Shown here in pieces: positions 46,402-54,768 of a DNA stretch of 64,000 nt. The stretch's first letter is position 1. The number at the start of each line of letters is the position of its first letter. Below the pieces are notes generated by a model. The model was not told the origin of the DNA and did not search any database. It saw only the letters and a program-made list of their open reading frames with translations. The stretch covers positions 62,001 through 126,000 of the forward strand of contig NZ_BJNM01000004.1 of NCBI RefSeq assembly GCF_006539685.1. Reading direction: 5' to 3'. The position numbers were made by a program, and so were the translations under genes. Source of the DNA: Gluconobacter oxydans (GTDB lineage Bacteria > Pseudomonadota > Alphaproteobacteria > Acetobacterales > Acetobacteraceae).

Positions 46402-48402
46402 ATGTCTGTGCGCCTTTTTCTGCTTCCTCTGCTGGGAGGCGTGCTCGTTCCCGCTGCCCTGCTGCCCGAGACCGTTACTGCAAAAACACTCGCCGATCCG
46501 GCAGCCGTCTTCGCCTCCCTGACCCTCCCCGATGCTCCGAACGCCTATCGCTCGGGATCAGGTCTTCCGGGGCCGCAGTACTGGCAGAACCGCACGGATT
46601 ACGTCATCCATTCACGGATCGACACGCAGGCCCATGTCCTGCACGGTTCCGAAACCGTGACCTACAGCAACAACAGCCCCGAGGCGCTGGACGTTCTGTG
46701 GCTCCAGCTCGACCAGAACATCTATCGTGCCGATACGCGCTCTGCGATCGGTGCAGTCGCCACCAGTCACAATCTGGCCGGCAACCACACCGACGGCATG
46801 GTGATCGAGCATGTCTCGGTCGTGCAGGGCGGGCGCGAAGTGGACGTCACGCCCCTCATTTCTGACACCCGGATGCAGCTCACGCTCCCCCGCACAATCG
46901 ATCCGCATGGCGTGGCCTTCGTGAAGATCGACTGGCATTACACGCTGCCCGGTCCGTGGGGTGGCCGCACGGCTGTTACGCCGACACGCGAAGGCGACGT
47001 CTATGAAGTCGCGCAGTGGTATCCGCGTCTGAGCGTCTATGATGACCGCCGCGGCTGGAACACGCTGCCCTATCTGGGTCAGGAGTTCTTTCTGGAATAT
47101 GGCAGCTTCGATTACAGCGTGACCGTGCCCTGGAACTACACGCTGGTCGGTTCCGGTGCGCTGCTCAATCCCGAACAGGTCCTGACCCCCGTCGAGCGCA
47201 ACCGTCTGGCACAGGCGGCGCAGAGCGATGCGCGCATCATGATCCGTACGCTTGATGACATCACAGACCCGAAAAGCCACCTGAGGCAGAGCGGCGAAGT
47301 CACCTGGCATTACGCCATGCGCAACACGCGGGACGTGGCATTCGCGGCCTCGCCGGCTTTCGTGTGGGATGCTGCACGGATCAATCTGCCGCCGATCGTG
47401 CCCTGGGCGAACTATCATCCCGTGCCCCGGCTTGCGATGTCGGTTTATCCGCGTGAAGGGATCGGGCCGCATGGCTGGGACCGTTCAACGGATTACGTCA
47501 AACACGCCATTGAGTATTTCTCGTCGCAGTGGTTCGAATATCCTTGGCCGAACGCCGTCAATCTGGGCGGTCATGGCGCTGGCATGGAATATCCGGGCAT
47601 TGTCTTCGACGGCATGAGCGACCGCGATCCGGAGCTGTTCTGGATCACGACGCATGAACTGGGCCATGGCTGGTTCCCGATGATCGTGGGCACGGATGAG
47701 CGTCGCAATGCCTTCATGGATGAGGGCTTCAACACGTTCATCGACGTCTATGCGTCCGATCACTTCAATAACGGCGAGTTCGCTCCCAAGCGTGATTCCG
47801 AATTCGCGCCCAAAACCGGCAATCCCGCGCAGGACATCGTCCCAGTCCTGACCGACCCTGACGCACCCGTGCTCATGACGGCTGCAGACAGCGTGTCCGA
47901 AAAATACCGCCACAGCGTGACCTATTTCAAAGGCGCCTATGGACTGAAACTCCTGCGCGAACAGATCCTCGGCCCGGTCCGGTTCGACACGGCTTTCCGG
48001 CGCTATATTTCCGAATGGTCATTCAAGCATCCGTCCCCGTCGGACTTCTTCCGCCTGATGAGCAGCGAAGCGGGCGAGGATCTGGGCTGGTTCTGGCGTG
48101 GCTGGTACTTCACCAATGCCGCTCCCGACTATGCGCTGGGCGATATCCATCACGATGCCGGAAAGCCTGCGACCGTGCAGGTCCGCAATTACGGCGAGCT
48201 TCCGCTTCCCGTTCTTCTGCGGGCGGAGTATGCGGATGGCAAATCCGAGGAAATCCGCATTCCGACAGAAGCCTGGCGTCAGGGCAGCGACATCGTTGTC
48301 TCGCTGCCGGTGCATGACGGGCTCAAGGTCGTCACGTTGGACCCCGATCACGTCATCCCGGATGTCGACCGTTCGGATAACCGGATTGCCGTCACTCCCT
48401 GA
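46402..48402 (+). CDS. M1-family aminopeptidase-like zinc peptidase
   Basis: 666 residues with a signal peptide, an N-terminal beta domain and the M1 zinc motif THELGHGWFP (HExxH, His418) with the third ligand in FMDEGFNTF, then a helical region with EKYRHSVTYFKGAYGLKLLR. The usual GxMEN exopeptidase motif is replaced by GHGAGMEYPG. It probably works in the periplasm or on the outer surface. Confidence 0.86.
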   Translation: MSVRLFLLPLLGGVLVPAALLPETVTAKTLADPAAVFASLTLPDAPNAYRSGSGLPGPQYWQNRTDYVIHSRIDTQAHVLHGSETVTYSNNSPEALDVLWLQLDQNIYRADTRSAIGAVATSHNLAGNHTDGMVIEHVSVVQGGREVDVTPLISDTRMQLTLPRTIDPHGVAFVKIDWHYTLPGPWGGRTAVTPTREGDVYEVAQWYPRLSVYDDRRGWNTLPYLGQEFFLEYGSFDYSVTVPWNYTLVGSGALLNPEQVLTPVERNRLAQAAQSDARIMIRTLDDITDPKSHLRQSGEVTWHYAMRNTRDVAFAASPAFVWDAARINLPPIVPWANYHPVPRLAMSVYPREGIGPHGWDRSTDYVKHAIEYFSSQWFEYPWPNAVNLGGHGAGMEYPGIVFDGMSDRDPELFWITTHELGHGWFPMIVGTDERRNAFMDEGFNTFIDVYASDHFNNGEFAPKRDSEFAPKTGNPAQDIVPVLTDPDAPVLMTAADSVSEKYRHSVTYFKGAYGLKLLREQILGPVRFDTAFRRYISEWSFKHPSPSDFFRLMSSEAGEDLGWFWRGWYFTNAAPDYALGDIHHDAGKPATVQVRNYGELPLPVLLRAEYADGKSEEIRIPTEAWRQGSDIVVSLPVHDGLKVVTLDPDHVIPDVDRSDNRIAVTP

Positions 48403-48464
48403 GGTTACGGAAAAGTGCGGGGCACAAAATGCCTCGCATTCCTGTCGCGAACAGGGCACCAAAA

Positions 48465-48490
48465 AGGGCGCCTGGCTGAGCCGGCGCCCT
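48465..48490 (-). terminator. Terminator of flaF
   Basis: An 8-bp stem AGGGCGCC / GGCGCCCT with an inner GGC/GCC pairing; the minus strand continues into TTTTT. It lies 53 bases beyond the flaF stop. Confidence 0.85.
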
Positions 48491-48542
48491 GAAACAGCAT
48501 ATCAGAACCGAAAATGGCAGGGCCAGACAGCCCTGCCGGATT

Positions 48543-48965
48543 TCAGCCAACGAGTTCCAGCGAGGATCTCGTGGGGGCCGTGGAATAGGCACCGGCCATG
48601 GCGGGTGCCACGGTCTGAGGCACCGGTGCTGCGGCCAGGCCTTCGATCATGTCGTTGTTGATGTCGATGAGTGGCTGCAGATCCTTCGGCGCGTTGAAGG
48701 CGGAATTGGAATAACGCATCGCCCAGGATCCCACCTTGATCAGATCGTCGCGCAGAACAGGCGGCAGAGGGCAGTCGACCCGCTCGACGCTCAGGGACAG
48801 CAGGCTCCAGAGCTTCAGATTGGCTGCCAGAGCGGCGACCTTTGCCTCGTGATCGGAAGCCTGCGTCAGCAGCGCATTGACGTGCCGGAACGCCATGACT
48901 TCGACTTCCCGCGAGGAAAGGTAGCTTCCGGACTGTTTCTGGTACTGTGAGGATGCGTAAGTCAC
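48543..48965 (-). CDS. flaF: Flagellar biosynthesis regulator FlaF
   Basis: The 140-residue product matches the FlaF pattern: SSREVEVMAFRHVNALLTQA, AALAANLKLWSLLSLSV and LPPVLRDDLIKVGSWAMRYS. FlaF promotes flagellin synthesis or secretion in alphaproteobacteria. GTG start with AAAGGAG nine bases ahead. The common partner flbT is not present here. A hairpin separates it from the flagellin gene. Confidence 0.87.
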   Translation of the reverse strand: MTYASSQYQKQSGSYLSSREVEVMAFRHVNALLTQASDHEAKVAALAANLKLWSLLSLSVERVDCPLPPVLRDDLIKVGSWAMRYSNSAFNAPKDLQPLIDINNDMIEGLAAAPVPQTVAPAMAGAYSTAPTRSSLELVG

Positions 48966-49067
48966 GAAGGCAAACTCCTTTCGGGAAAGACTGTTTCAGG
49001 AGCCGCTGCGGGATGAAACAGCAGGCTTCTGAAGCAGTCCTGCGTATGGGCAGGGGAAGGTCTGGGC

Positions 49068-49100
49068 CTGAAGGGCGCCGGATAAACCGGCACCCTTCAG
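49068..49100 (-). promoter_or_regulatory. Hairpin between flagellin and flaF
   Basis: A 14-bp stem (one G-U wobble in the minus-strand RNA) begins eight bases after the flagellin stop and closes a five-base loop. No T-run follows, so it may be a 3' stabiliser or attenuator letting some read-through into flaF. Its stem is related to the flaF terminator. Confidence 0.6.
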
Positions 49101-49108
49101 AAACCTGA

Positions 49109-50584
49109 TCAGCCGCGGAAGAGGCTGAGCAGGGTGGAAGACTGCGAGTTCGCAATCGACAGCGACTGAACGGCCAGCTGCTGCTTCGTCTGAAGCGAGG
49201 TCAGCTTGGCGCTCTCTGCCGCCAGATCGGCGTCCGTCAGTGCGCCAACACCCGTCGTCAGGGCATCGGAGAGGCTGGACGTTGTGGTCAGTAGGTTCGA
49301 GATCGTCGAGCTGGAATAACCGATCGTGGACGCCGTACGCGTCACGCTCGAAATCGCTGCCTGGACAACAGTACTGACGACGGCAGCGCCTGTGACGGCT
49401 GTGGGGGTGGCTGCGGAGTTCAGCCCATTGGCAGCAGTCAGGGCATCGCTTGATGTGTCGAGATTGTTGCCAGCAACCGTCAGGTGGTTGTCAGAATCGC
49501 GGCTTACGGCAAAGCCCTGATACTGCATGGCCTGCGTGAGCAGATTGGTCTTGTTGACCATCTTCTGGCTGGCAGAACCGGTCGTCGTTGCCGTATCTGA
49601 GCCGGTGGCACCGCTGAGATCAACGTCGGAGATCACGGTTTTGGCGGTCGCATTGCCGTTCGAATCGGTGCCCGTCGTAACGGTGTAAACGGCGTTGCCG
49701 TTTCCATCCTTGGAGGCAACAACGCTCTTGCCGTTGGCCAGTGAGAACGTCACCGAGCCATCGGAAGCCGTAGTGGAGGTGGTGGTAGATGCAGCTTCCG
49801 TTAGTTTGCCGCTGGCGTCATAGCTGAATGTTCCACCAGAAGCAGTGTTCAGCGCCGATAGCGCATCCGTCTTCTTGCCGTCTTCATCCATGACAAAGTT
49901 ATAGCTGACCAGCGGGTCCGTTGCCGTTCCCATCGCGTCAGTCGTGGTCGTTCCTGAGGTTCCCGCAGCAATTGCCGGTACGCTGCTCAGTTTGAGAGAC
50001 TGGGAACCGGTGTAATTCGTGCTTCCCAGAGCAATGTCCATTCCTGTCGTGTCCATGCTCAGGTTCTTCAGACCGAGACCGGCGGACGTCACGTTGAAGC
50101 CGTTCTGCGTGAACATCGTGCCCTGGGAGTCCATGGCTGTGGACAGGGTCGTGTAGGTCGTGCCGTTGCCCGTCTGGCCGGACAGCAGGTTCACGCCCTG
50201 GAACTTCGCGCCGGTCGCGGCGGAGTCGATGGCGGACAGCGTCTTGGTGATGGCATCGTTCAGGGTCGAGTTGTCGACGCCCGTCGTGTTCGTGCCGATC
50301 GTGGTCGCCAGGGACTGCAGGGAAGCCGAGATGCTCGACAGGCCCTGCGTTGCGGTGTTCAGCACCTGAGCGGAGAACTGAAGGCCCGTGGAAACGCCCG
50401 ACAGCGTCGAGATCTGGGCGGTCATGTTCTGGGCAATGGAGTACATTGCGGGATTGTCGGACGCCGTGTTGACCGACTTGCCCGTGGAGACCGCGTTTTC
50501 GGTCTTGGTCAGGTCAGCCGTCGTCTGGTTGAGGCTCTGGAGTGCGGCCATTGCCGCAGTGTTTGTATTGATTGACAATGACAT
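49109..50584 (-). CDS. Flagellin
   Basis: The 491-residue protein has conserved ends: MSLSINTNTAAMAALQSLNQ and an N-terminal D0/D1 region to about residue 150, and a C-terminal D1/D0 with LTDADLAAESAKLTSLQTKQ ending SLLSLFRG. The centre (about 190-370) is rich in Ser, Thr and Gly, as expected for a surface-exposed variable region. The ATG at 50584 has GGAGAA ahead. It builds the flagellar filament. Confidence 0.95.
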   Translation of the reverse strand: MSLSINTNTAAMAALQSLNQTTADLTKTENAVSTGKSVNTASDNPAMYSIAQNMTAQISTLSGVSTGLQFSAQVLNTATQGLSSISASLQSLATTIGTNTTGVDNSTLNDAITKTLSAIDSAATGAKFQGVNLLSGQTGNGTTYTTLSTAMDSQGTMFTQNGFNVTSAGLGLKNLSMDTTGMDIALGSTNYTGSQSLKLSSVPAIAAGTSGTTTTDAMGTATDPLVSYNFVMDEDGKKTDALSALNTASGGTFSYDASGKLTEAASTTTSTTASDGSVTFSLANGKSVVASKDGNGNAVYTVTTGTDSNGNATAKTVISDVDLSGATGSDTATTTGSASQKMVNKTNLLTQAMQYQGFAVSRDSDNHLTVAGNNLDTSSDALTAANGLNSAATPTAVTGAAVVSTVVQAAISSVTRTASTIGYSSSTISNLLTTTSSLSDALTTGVGALTDADLAAESAKLTSLQTKQQLAVQSLSIANSQSSTLLSLFRG

Positions 50585-50637
50585 TGAATCTGTTCTCCGT
50601 CGGTGCAGGTTTGCGGAGTCAGGATAGGGGGGAGTGG

Positions 50638-50688
50638 TTAACGGAAGCTGAATCCGCACCGTTAAAAAAAGCTCTCCGGAAATAACGG
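50638..50688. promoter_or_regulatory. Inverted TTAACGG / CCGTTAA motif plus a third copy
   Basis: TTAACGG at 50638-50644 faces CCGTTAA at 50659-50665 across 14 bases; TAACGG recurs at 50683-50688. They lie upstream of the flagellin gene and may be regulator sites, though A/T-rich intergenic sequence could produce them by chance. Confidence 0.35.
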
Positions 50689-50742
50689 AAAACCGGGAAA
50701 CAACTGGTTAAATTCACGATTTTTCTTGCGCTTCGTACTCTG

Positions 50743-50757
50743 GAACGAAATAAGAAC
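50743..50757. promoter_or_regulatory. Predicted LexA (SOS) box
   Basis: GAAC-GAAATAA-GAAC is a perfect GAAC-N7-GAAC direct repeat, the reverse strand of the known alphaproteobacterial LexA box GTTC-N7-GTTC. It ends five bases before the ATG of the radical-SAM gene, and no SD precedes that ATG. A loose -35 (TTGCGC, 50726) would put a -10 inside the box, so LexA would block the promoter of a leaderless mRNA. Confidence 0.78.
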
Positions 50758-50762
50758 ATGCA

Positions 50763-51995
50763 ATGAAGAAATCCCTCTCCCGGCGCCTGGCGATTCTGTC
50801 CGATGCGGCGAAATACGATGCGTCCTGCGCGTCGAGCGGATCGGGGCGCAGGGACTCGGCCAAGAGCGGCGGACTGGGGTCCACGACGGGAAACGGCATC
50901 TGCCACGCGTTCACGCCGGACGGCCGCTGCGTGTCGCTGCTCAAGATCCTGCTGACCAATTTCTGCGTCTATGACTGCGCCTACTGCATCAACCGCTCGT
51001 CCTCGAATGTGGAGCGTGCGCGGTTTACGCCGGAGGAGGTCGTATGGCTGACGCTGGAGTTCTACCGGCGCAACTGCATCGAAGGGCTGTTCCTGTCCTC
51101 GGGCATCATCCGCTCGTCCGATCACACGATGGAACAGCTCGTGCAGGTGGCACGGGATCTGCGGCTGAAGCATGGGTTCCGGGGCTATATCCATCTCAAG
51201 ACCATCCCGGATGCCTCGCCGCGCCTGCTGGAAGAAGCCGGGCGTTATGCGGACCGCCTGTCGATCAATGTGGAAATGCCGACCGTGGCTGGTCTGGAGC
51301 AGTACGCACCGCAGAAAAAGGCGGGCGGTATCCGGCAGGCTATGGGTGAGATGCGCCTGAAGATCGATGCGGGCAAGGAGCGCAGCCATACCGGCCGCAG
51401 GGCCGAGCGTTTCTCGCCGGGCGGGCAAAGCACGCAGATGATCGTGGGCGCCGATGCGGCGTCCGATCAGGATATCCTTGCCAGCAGCGCCAATCTTTAC
51501 GGCTCCTACGGGCTGCGGCGGGTCTATTATTCGGCTTTCAGTCCCATTCCCGACGCTTCCGCATTGTTGCCAGCGAAAAGCCCGCCGCTTCAGCGGGAAC
51601 ACCGGCTCTATCAGGCGGACTGGCTGTTCCGGTTCTATGGGTTCGCATTTGGAGAACTGACGGCCGGTCGCGCGGATGGAATGCTCGATCTGGAGCTGGA
51701 CCCCAAGCTGGCCTGGGCGCTGGACAACCGGGCGCTGTTTCCGGTCGATCTGAACCGGGCGTCGAAGGAAATGCTGCTGCGGGTGCCGGGGCTGGGGGTC
51801 AAGGCCGTGGCTGCCATCCTCAGGGCGCGGCGGCATCAGGCGGTGCGGCTGGAGGATCTGGCGCGGCTGAACGTGTCCATCCGCAAGGTGCGCCCGTTCG
51901 TGCAGACGCCGGGCTGGAGTCCCGCCCGCCTGACCGACCGGCAGGATCTGCGCAGCCTGTTCAGCCCCGCGCCGCAGCAGATGAGCCTTCTGTGA
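50763..51995 (+). CDS. Radical-SAM protein of the UdgX-linked DNA family
   Basis: The 410-residue product is a radical-SAM enzyme of the type annotated as putative DNA modification/repair protein (TIGR03916-like). The cluster-binding C-x3-C-x2-C is CVYDCAYC (Cys68, 72, 75). A helix-hairpin-helix DNA-binding segment lies near 327-356 (PVDLNRASKEMLLRVPGLGV). The N-terminal YDASCASSG and the GLFLSSGII block fit the family. The reaction is unknown. It overlaps the UdgX gene by ATG/TGA-type fusion (four bases), with a LexA-like box in front. Confidence 0.9.
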   Translation: MKKSLSRRLAILSDAAKYDASCASSGSGRRDSAKSGGLGSTTGNGICHAFTPDGRCVSLLKILLTNFCVYDCAYCINRSSSNVERARFTPEEVVWLTLEFYRRNCIEGLFLSSGIIRSSDHTMEQLVQVARDLRLKHGFRGYIHLKTIPDASPRLLEEAGRYADRLSINVEMPTVAGLEQYAPQKKAGGIRQAMGEMRLKIDAGKERSHTGRRAERFSPGGQSTQMIVGADAASDQDILASSANLYGSYGLRRVYYSAFSPIPDASALLPAKSPPLQREHRLYQADWLFRFYGFAFGELTAGRADGMLDLELDPKLAWALDNRALFPVDLNRASKEMLLRVPGLGVKAVAAILRARRHQAVRLEDLARLNVSIRKVRPFVQTPGWSPARLTDRQDLRSLFSPAPQQMSLL

Positions 51996-53491
51996 CGCGT
52001 TATGTCCTGACGCTTGAGGACAGTGCCGCGTTTGAACCCTGGCGTGAGATGGCACGGGCGGCCTTGCAGCGCGCGGTCCCGCCCGAAGCCCTCGACTGGC
52101 GCATCCGGGGTGGCGAGACGGATCTTTTCGGCCAGATCACGGATGATGGCGCTGGACTGGAGGCGCTGACGGCCCTGCCTGTCGTGAAAACCGTGACCTT
52201 GCGCGCGTCCTGCATCGCGCTGCTGCCGGATCTGCTGTGCCATTCCGATCCCGGTCGGTTCGCGCTCGCCTACCGGATCGCCTGGCGGGTGCAGGGCAAT
52301 CCGCATCTGCTGGAAGTGGTGACGGATGCCGACATCGCCAGGGCGCGGATCATGGTGCGGCAGAACCGGGAAGACTGCCACAAGATGGCGTCTTTCCTCC
52401 GCTTCCGGGAAGAACCGGTCCAACAGGGCGAGGGGCAGGGCGAGAGGCGGCGGTTCCTCGCCTGGTTCGAGCCGCAGCATCATATTCTTGAACGCATCGC
52501 CCCGTTCTTCTCGAAGCGCTTCACGGACATGGACTGGATGATCCTCACCCCGCGCGGATCGATCCGCTGGGACGGAAAAGAGCTGGTGTGCAGTCCGGAA
52601 CCCTGCGAGCAGCCGGAACTGGACGACGGTTTCGGGGAACTGTGGGACACCTACTATGCCTCGACCTTCAATCCGGCCCGGGTGCGTACCAAAGCGATGC
52701 GCCGTGAAATGCCCGGCCGTTACTGGAAGAACCTGCCGGAAACCCGCCTGATCCCGCAGCTCGTTGCCGGAGCCGAAGCACGGGTGCGGACGATGGCGGA
52801 GCAGGAACTCCAGCCCGCCCCGGCCTTTCATGAGCGTCTGCGGGCCCGTGAGCAGCTTCCGGCCGAACCGATGCCGGATGTGGCAGAAAATCTTGAGGAT
52901 CTGGCCGCTCAGGTCCGGACCTGTACGGCCTGTCCGCTGCACTGCTCGGCCACGCAGGCGGTGGTGGGAGAGGGGCCGGCAGACGCGCGCATCATGGTCG
53001 TCGGAGAGCAGCCGGGCGATCAGGAAGACCTGGCAGGGCGTCCCTTCGTCGGTCCGGCAGGGCAGCTTCTGCATGAGGCACTCGGAGAGGCAGGGGTTGA
53101 TCGCGGTGCGCTGTATCTGACGAACGCCGTCAAGCATTTCCGCTTCCGTCTTCAGGGGCGGCGGCGCATTCATCAGAACCCGGATGCAGGGCATGTGGCG
53201 GCCTGCCGCCCCTGGCTGGAGCAGGAAATCGCGCTGATCCGTCCGAAACTCATCGTCTCGCTGGGGGCCACGGCACTCCGGGCGCTGGACGGGCCGGGCA
53301 TGGCAATGTCGGATGTGCGTGGAACGTCATGGACGGTGGGGCGTGGCGAAAATGCTGTCCGGCGTCTGGCACTCGCCCATCCGTCCTGGCTGCTGCGGCT
53401 GGGGGAGGGCGCGCAGGCTGAGAGCGAGCGGCAGCGCTTCGTCGAGGGGCTCACCCGTCTGAGGGACTTTCCGGATCAATCGGGGTCGTAA
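51992..53491 (+). CDS. DUF4130-UdgX uracil-DNA glycosylase-superfamily fusion
   Basis: The 499-residue protein joins a DUF4130 domain (about 1-250) to a UdgX-type domain (about 300-490). The latter has CTACPLHC (Cys311, Cys314, Cys318) and Cys405 for the Fe-S cluster, the motif A block starting GEQPGD at residue 338, and the loop QGRRRIHQNPD with His394. In mycobacterial UdgX this KRRIH loop histidine bonds covalently to the abasic sugar after uracil removal, so the same chemistry is likely here. It is co-transcribed with the radical-SAM gene. Confidence 0.91.
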   Translation: MTRYVLTLEDSAAFEPWREMARAALQRAVPPEALDWRIRGGETDLFGQITDDGAGLEALTALPVVKTVTLRASCIALLPDLLCHSDPGRFALAYRIAWRVQGNPHLLEVVTDADIARARIMVRQNREDCHKMASFLRFREEPVQQGEGQGERRRFLAWFEPQHHILERIAPFFSKRFTDMDWMILTPRGSIRWDGKELVCSPEPCEQPELDDGFGELWDTYYASTFNPARVRTKAMRREMPGRYWKNLPETRLIPQLVAGAEARVRTMAEQELQPAPAFHERLRAREQLPAEPMPDVAENLEDLAAQVRTCTACPLHCSATQAVVGEGPADARIMVVGEQPGDQEDLAGRPFVGPAGQLLHEALGEAGVDRGALYLTNAVKHFRFRLQGRRRIHQNPDAGHVAACRPWLEQEIALIRPKLIVSLGATALRALDGPGMAMSDVRGTSWTVGRGENAVRRLALAHPSWLLRLGEGAQAESERQRFVEGLTRLRDFPDQSGS

Positions 53492-53500
53492 GGGACGGCA

Positions 53501-53532
53501 CGTTTCAGAGAATGGAAACGGATCAGTTTTTT
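53501..53532 (+). terminator. Possible terminator after the UdgX gene
   Basis: A 6-bp stem CGTTTC / GAAACG is followed, six bases later, by TTTTTT. The gap makes it a moderate candidate. Confidence 0.4.
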
Positions 53533-53566
53533 CCAGCTTGAAGCCCGTGAGACGATATGTCATGGA

Positions 53567-53585
53567 TGACCGAACCGATCGGTCA
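53567..53585. promoter_or_regulatory. TetR operator, copy 1
   Basis: TGACCGAACCGATCGGTCA is an inverted repeat ahead of the efflux adaptor gene. An identical site, except one central base, lies between tetR and the outer-membrane gene (57060). Confidence 0.85.
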
Positions 53586-53661
53586 GTAGAGGGTTTCCAG
53601 GCCCCGCACAGCACATCCGGTCATGATCTGACAGACCTGTTTTCAAAGCGAGACAAACATT

Positions 53662-54768
53662 ATGGCGCAAGGCGATCAGGCCGATCACGCGCAGGGTGAC
53701 ACGACATCCGACAAGAACGGAAAGCCGCAGAAAAAGCGCCATCCCCTTGTCCGTGTCGCGCTGATCCTGCTGGTGATTGTGGTGCTCGTGGGTATCGGGG
53801 CCTATCTTTTCCTGACCCGCAACAATATCGAGACGGATGACGCCTACACGGCCGGTCGCAAGATCGCCATTGCGCCCCACGTCAACGGTTACGTCACGCA
53901 GCTTCTGGTGAACGACAACCAGTTCGTCCATGCGGGTGACCTGCTCGTGCGGATCGACAGCCGCGACTATGCAGCGTCCCTGAACAAGGCTGAAGCCGCC
54001 GTCTCGCAGGCGAAAGCCAATATCGACGCCTACCAGCTCATGCTGGCCGTGGCGCACAAGAACTTCCCGGGACAGCTCGTCACCGCGCAGGGTAATCTTG
54101 CTGCCGCGCATGCGCAGCTCGTCAAGGCGGAAGCCGATTACCGCCGCCAGCGCTCGGTGGCCCGCGCCGCCACGTCGCAGCAGGACATCGACTATGCCCG
54201 CGCCGCGCTGGATCAGGCGAAAGCCCGCGTGCTTCAGGCCCAGGGTCAGCTGACGCAGGCCGAGCCGGTCAAGGAAAACGTGGCCAATGCCGATGCCCGC
54301 GTTTCGCAGGAACAGGCTGCCCTGGCCGCGGCCAATGCGGATCTGGTGCAGGCCCGTCTGAACCTGGAATGGACGGAAGTCCGTGCCCCGCATGACGGCT
54401 GGATTTCCCAGCGTAATGTCGAGCGCGGCAACTTCGTGCAGACCGGCCAGCAGATGTTCTCCATCGTCGAGCCGGAAGTCTGGGTCGTGGCGAATTACAA
54501 GGAAACGCAGCTCACCCACATGCGTCCGGGCCAGAAGGTGGATATCGAGGTGGATGCCTATCCGCAGCTCGAACTGCACGGCCACGTGGACTCCATCCAG
54601 CTCGGCTCGGGTGAATCCTTCAGCGCCTTCCCTCCCGAGAACGCGACCGGCAACTTCGTGAAGACGGTGCAGCGTATCCCGGTGAAGATCGTGCTGGACA
54701 GCGGTCTTGATCCGAACATCCCGCTGGCCCTTGGTCTGTCTGTCGTACCGACGGTCTATGTGAAATGA
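53662..54768 (+). CDS. EmrA-like efflux adaptor (HlyD family)
   Basis: 368 residues: one N-terminal membrane helix (about 30-55), IETDDAYTAGRKIAIAPHVN at the start of the lipoyl/beta-barrel part, a coiled-coil hairpin (AEAAVSQAKANIDAYQL to NADLVQARLNLEW), and VRAPHDGWISQRNVERGNFV. It links the inner-membrane pump with the outer-membrane channel in the periplasm. Overlaps emrB by ATGA. Confidence 0.92.
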   Translation: MAQGDQADHAQGDTTSDKNGKPQKKRHPLVRVALILLVIVVLVGIGAYLFLTRNNIETDDAYTAGRKIAIAPHVNGYVTQLLVNDNQFVHAGDLLVRIDSRDYAASLNKAEAAVSQAKANIDAYQLMLAVAHKNFPGQLVTAQGNLAAAHAQLVKAEADYRRQRSVARAATSQQDIDYARAALDQAKARVLQAQGQLTQAEPVKENVANADARVSQEQAALAAANADLVQARLNLEWTEVRAPHDGWISQRNVERGNFVQTGQQMFSIVEPEVWVVANYKETQLTHMRPGQKVDIEVDAYPQLELHGHVDSIQLGSGESFSAFPPENATGNFVKTVQRIPVKIVLDSGLDPNIPLALGLSVVPTVYVK

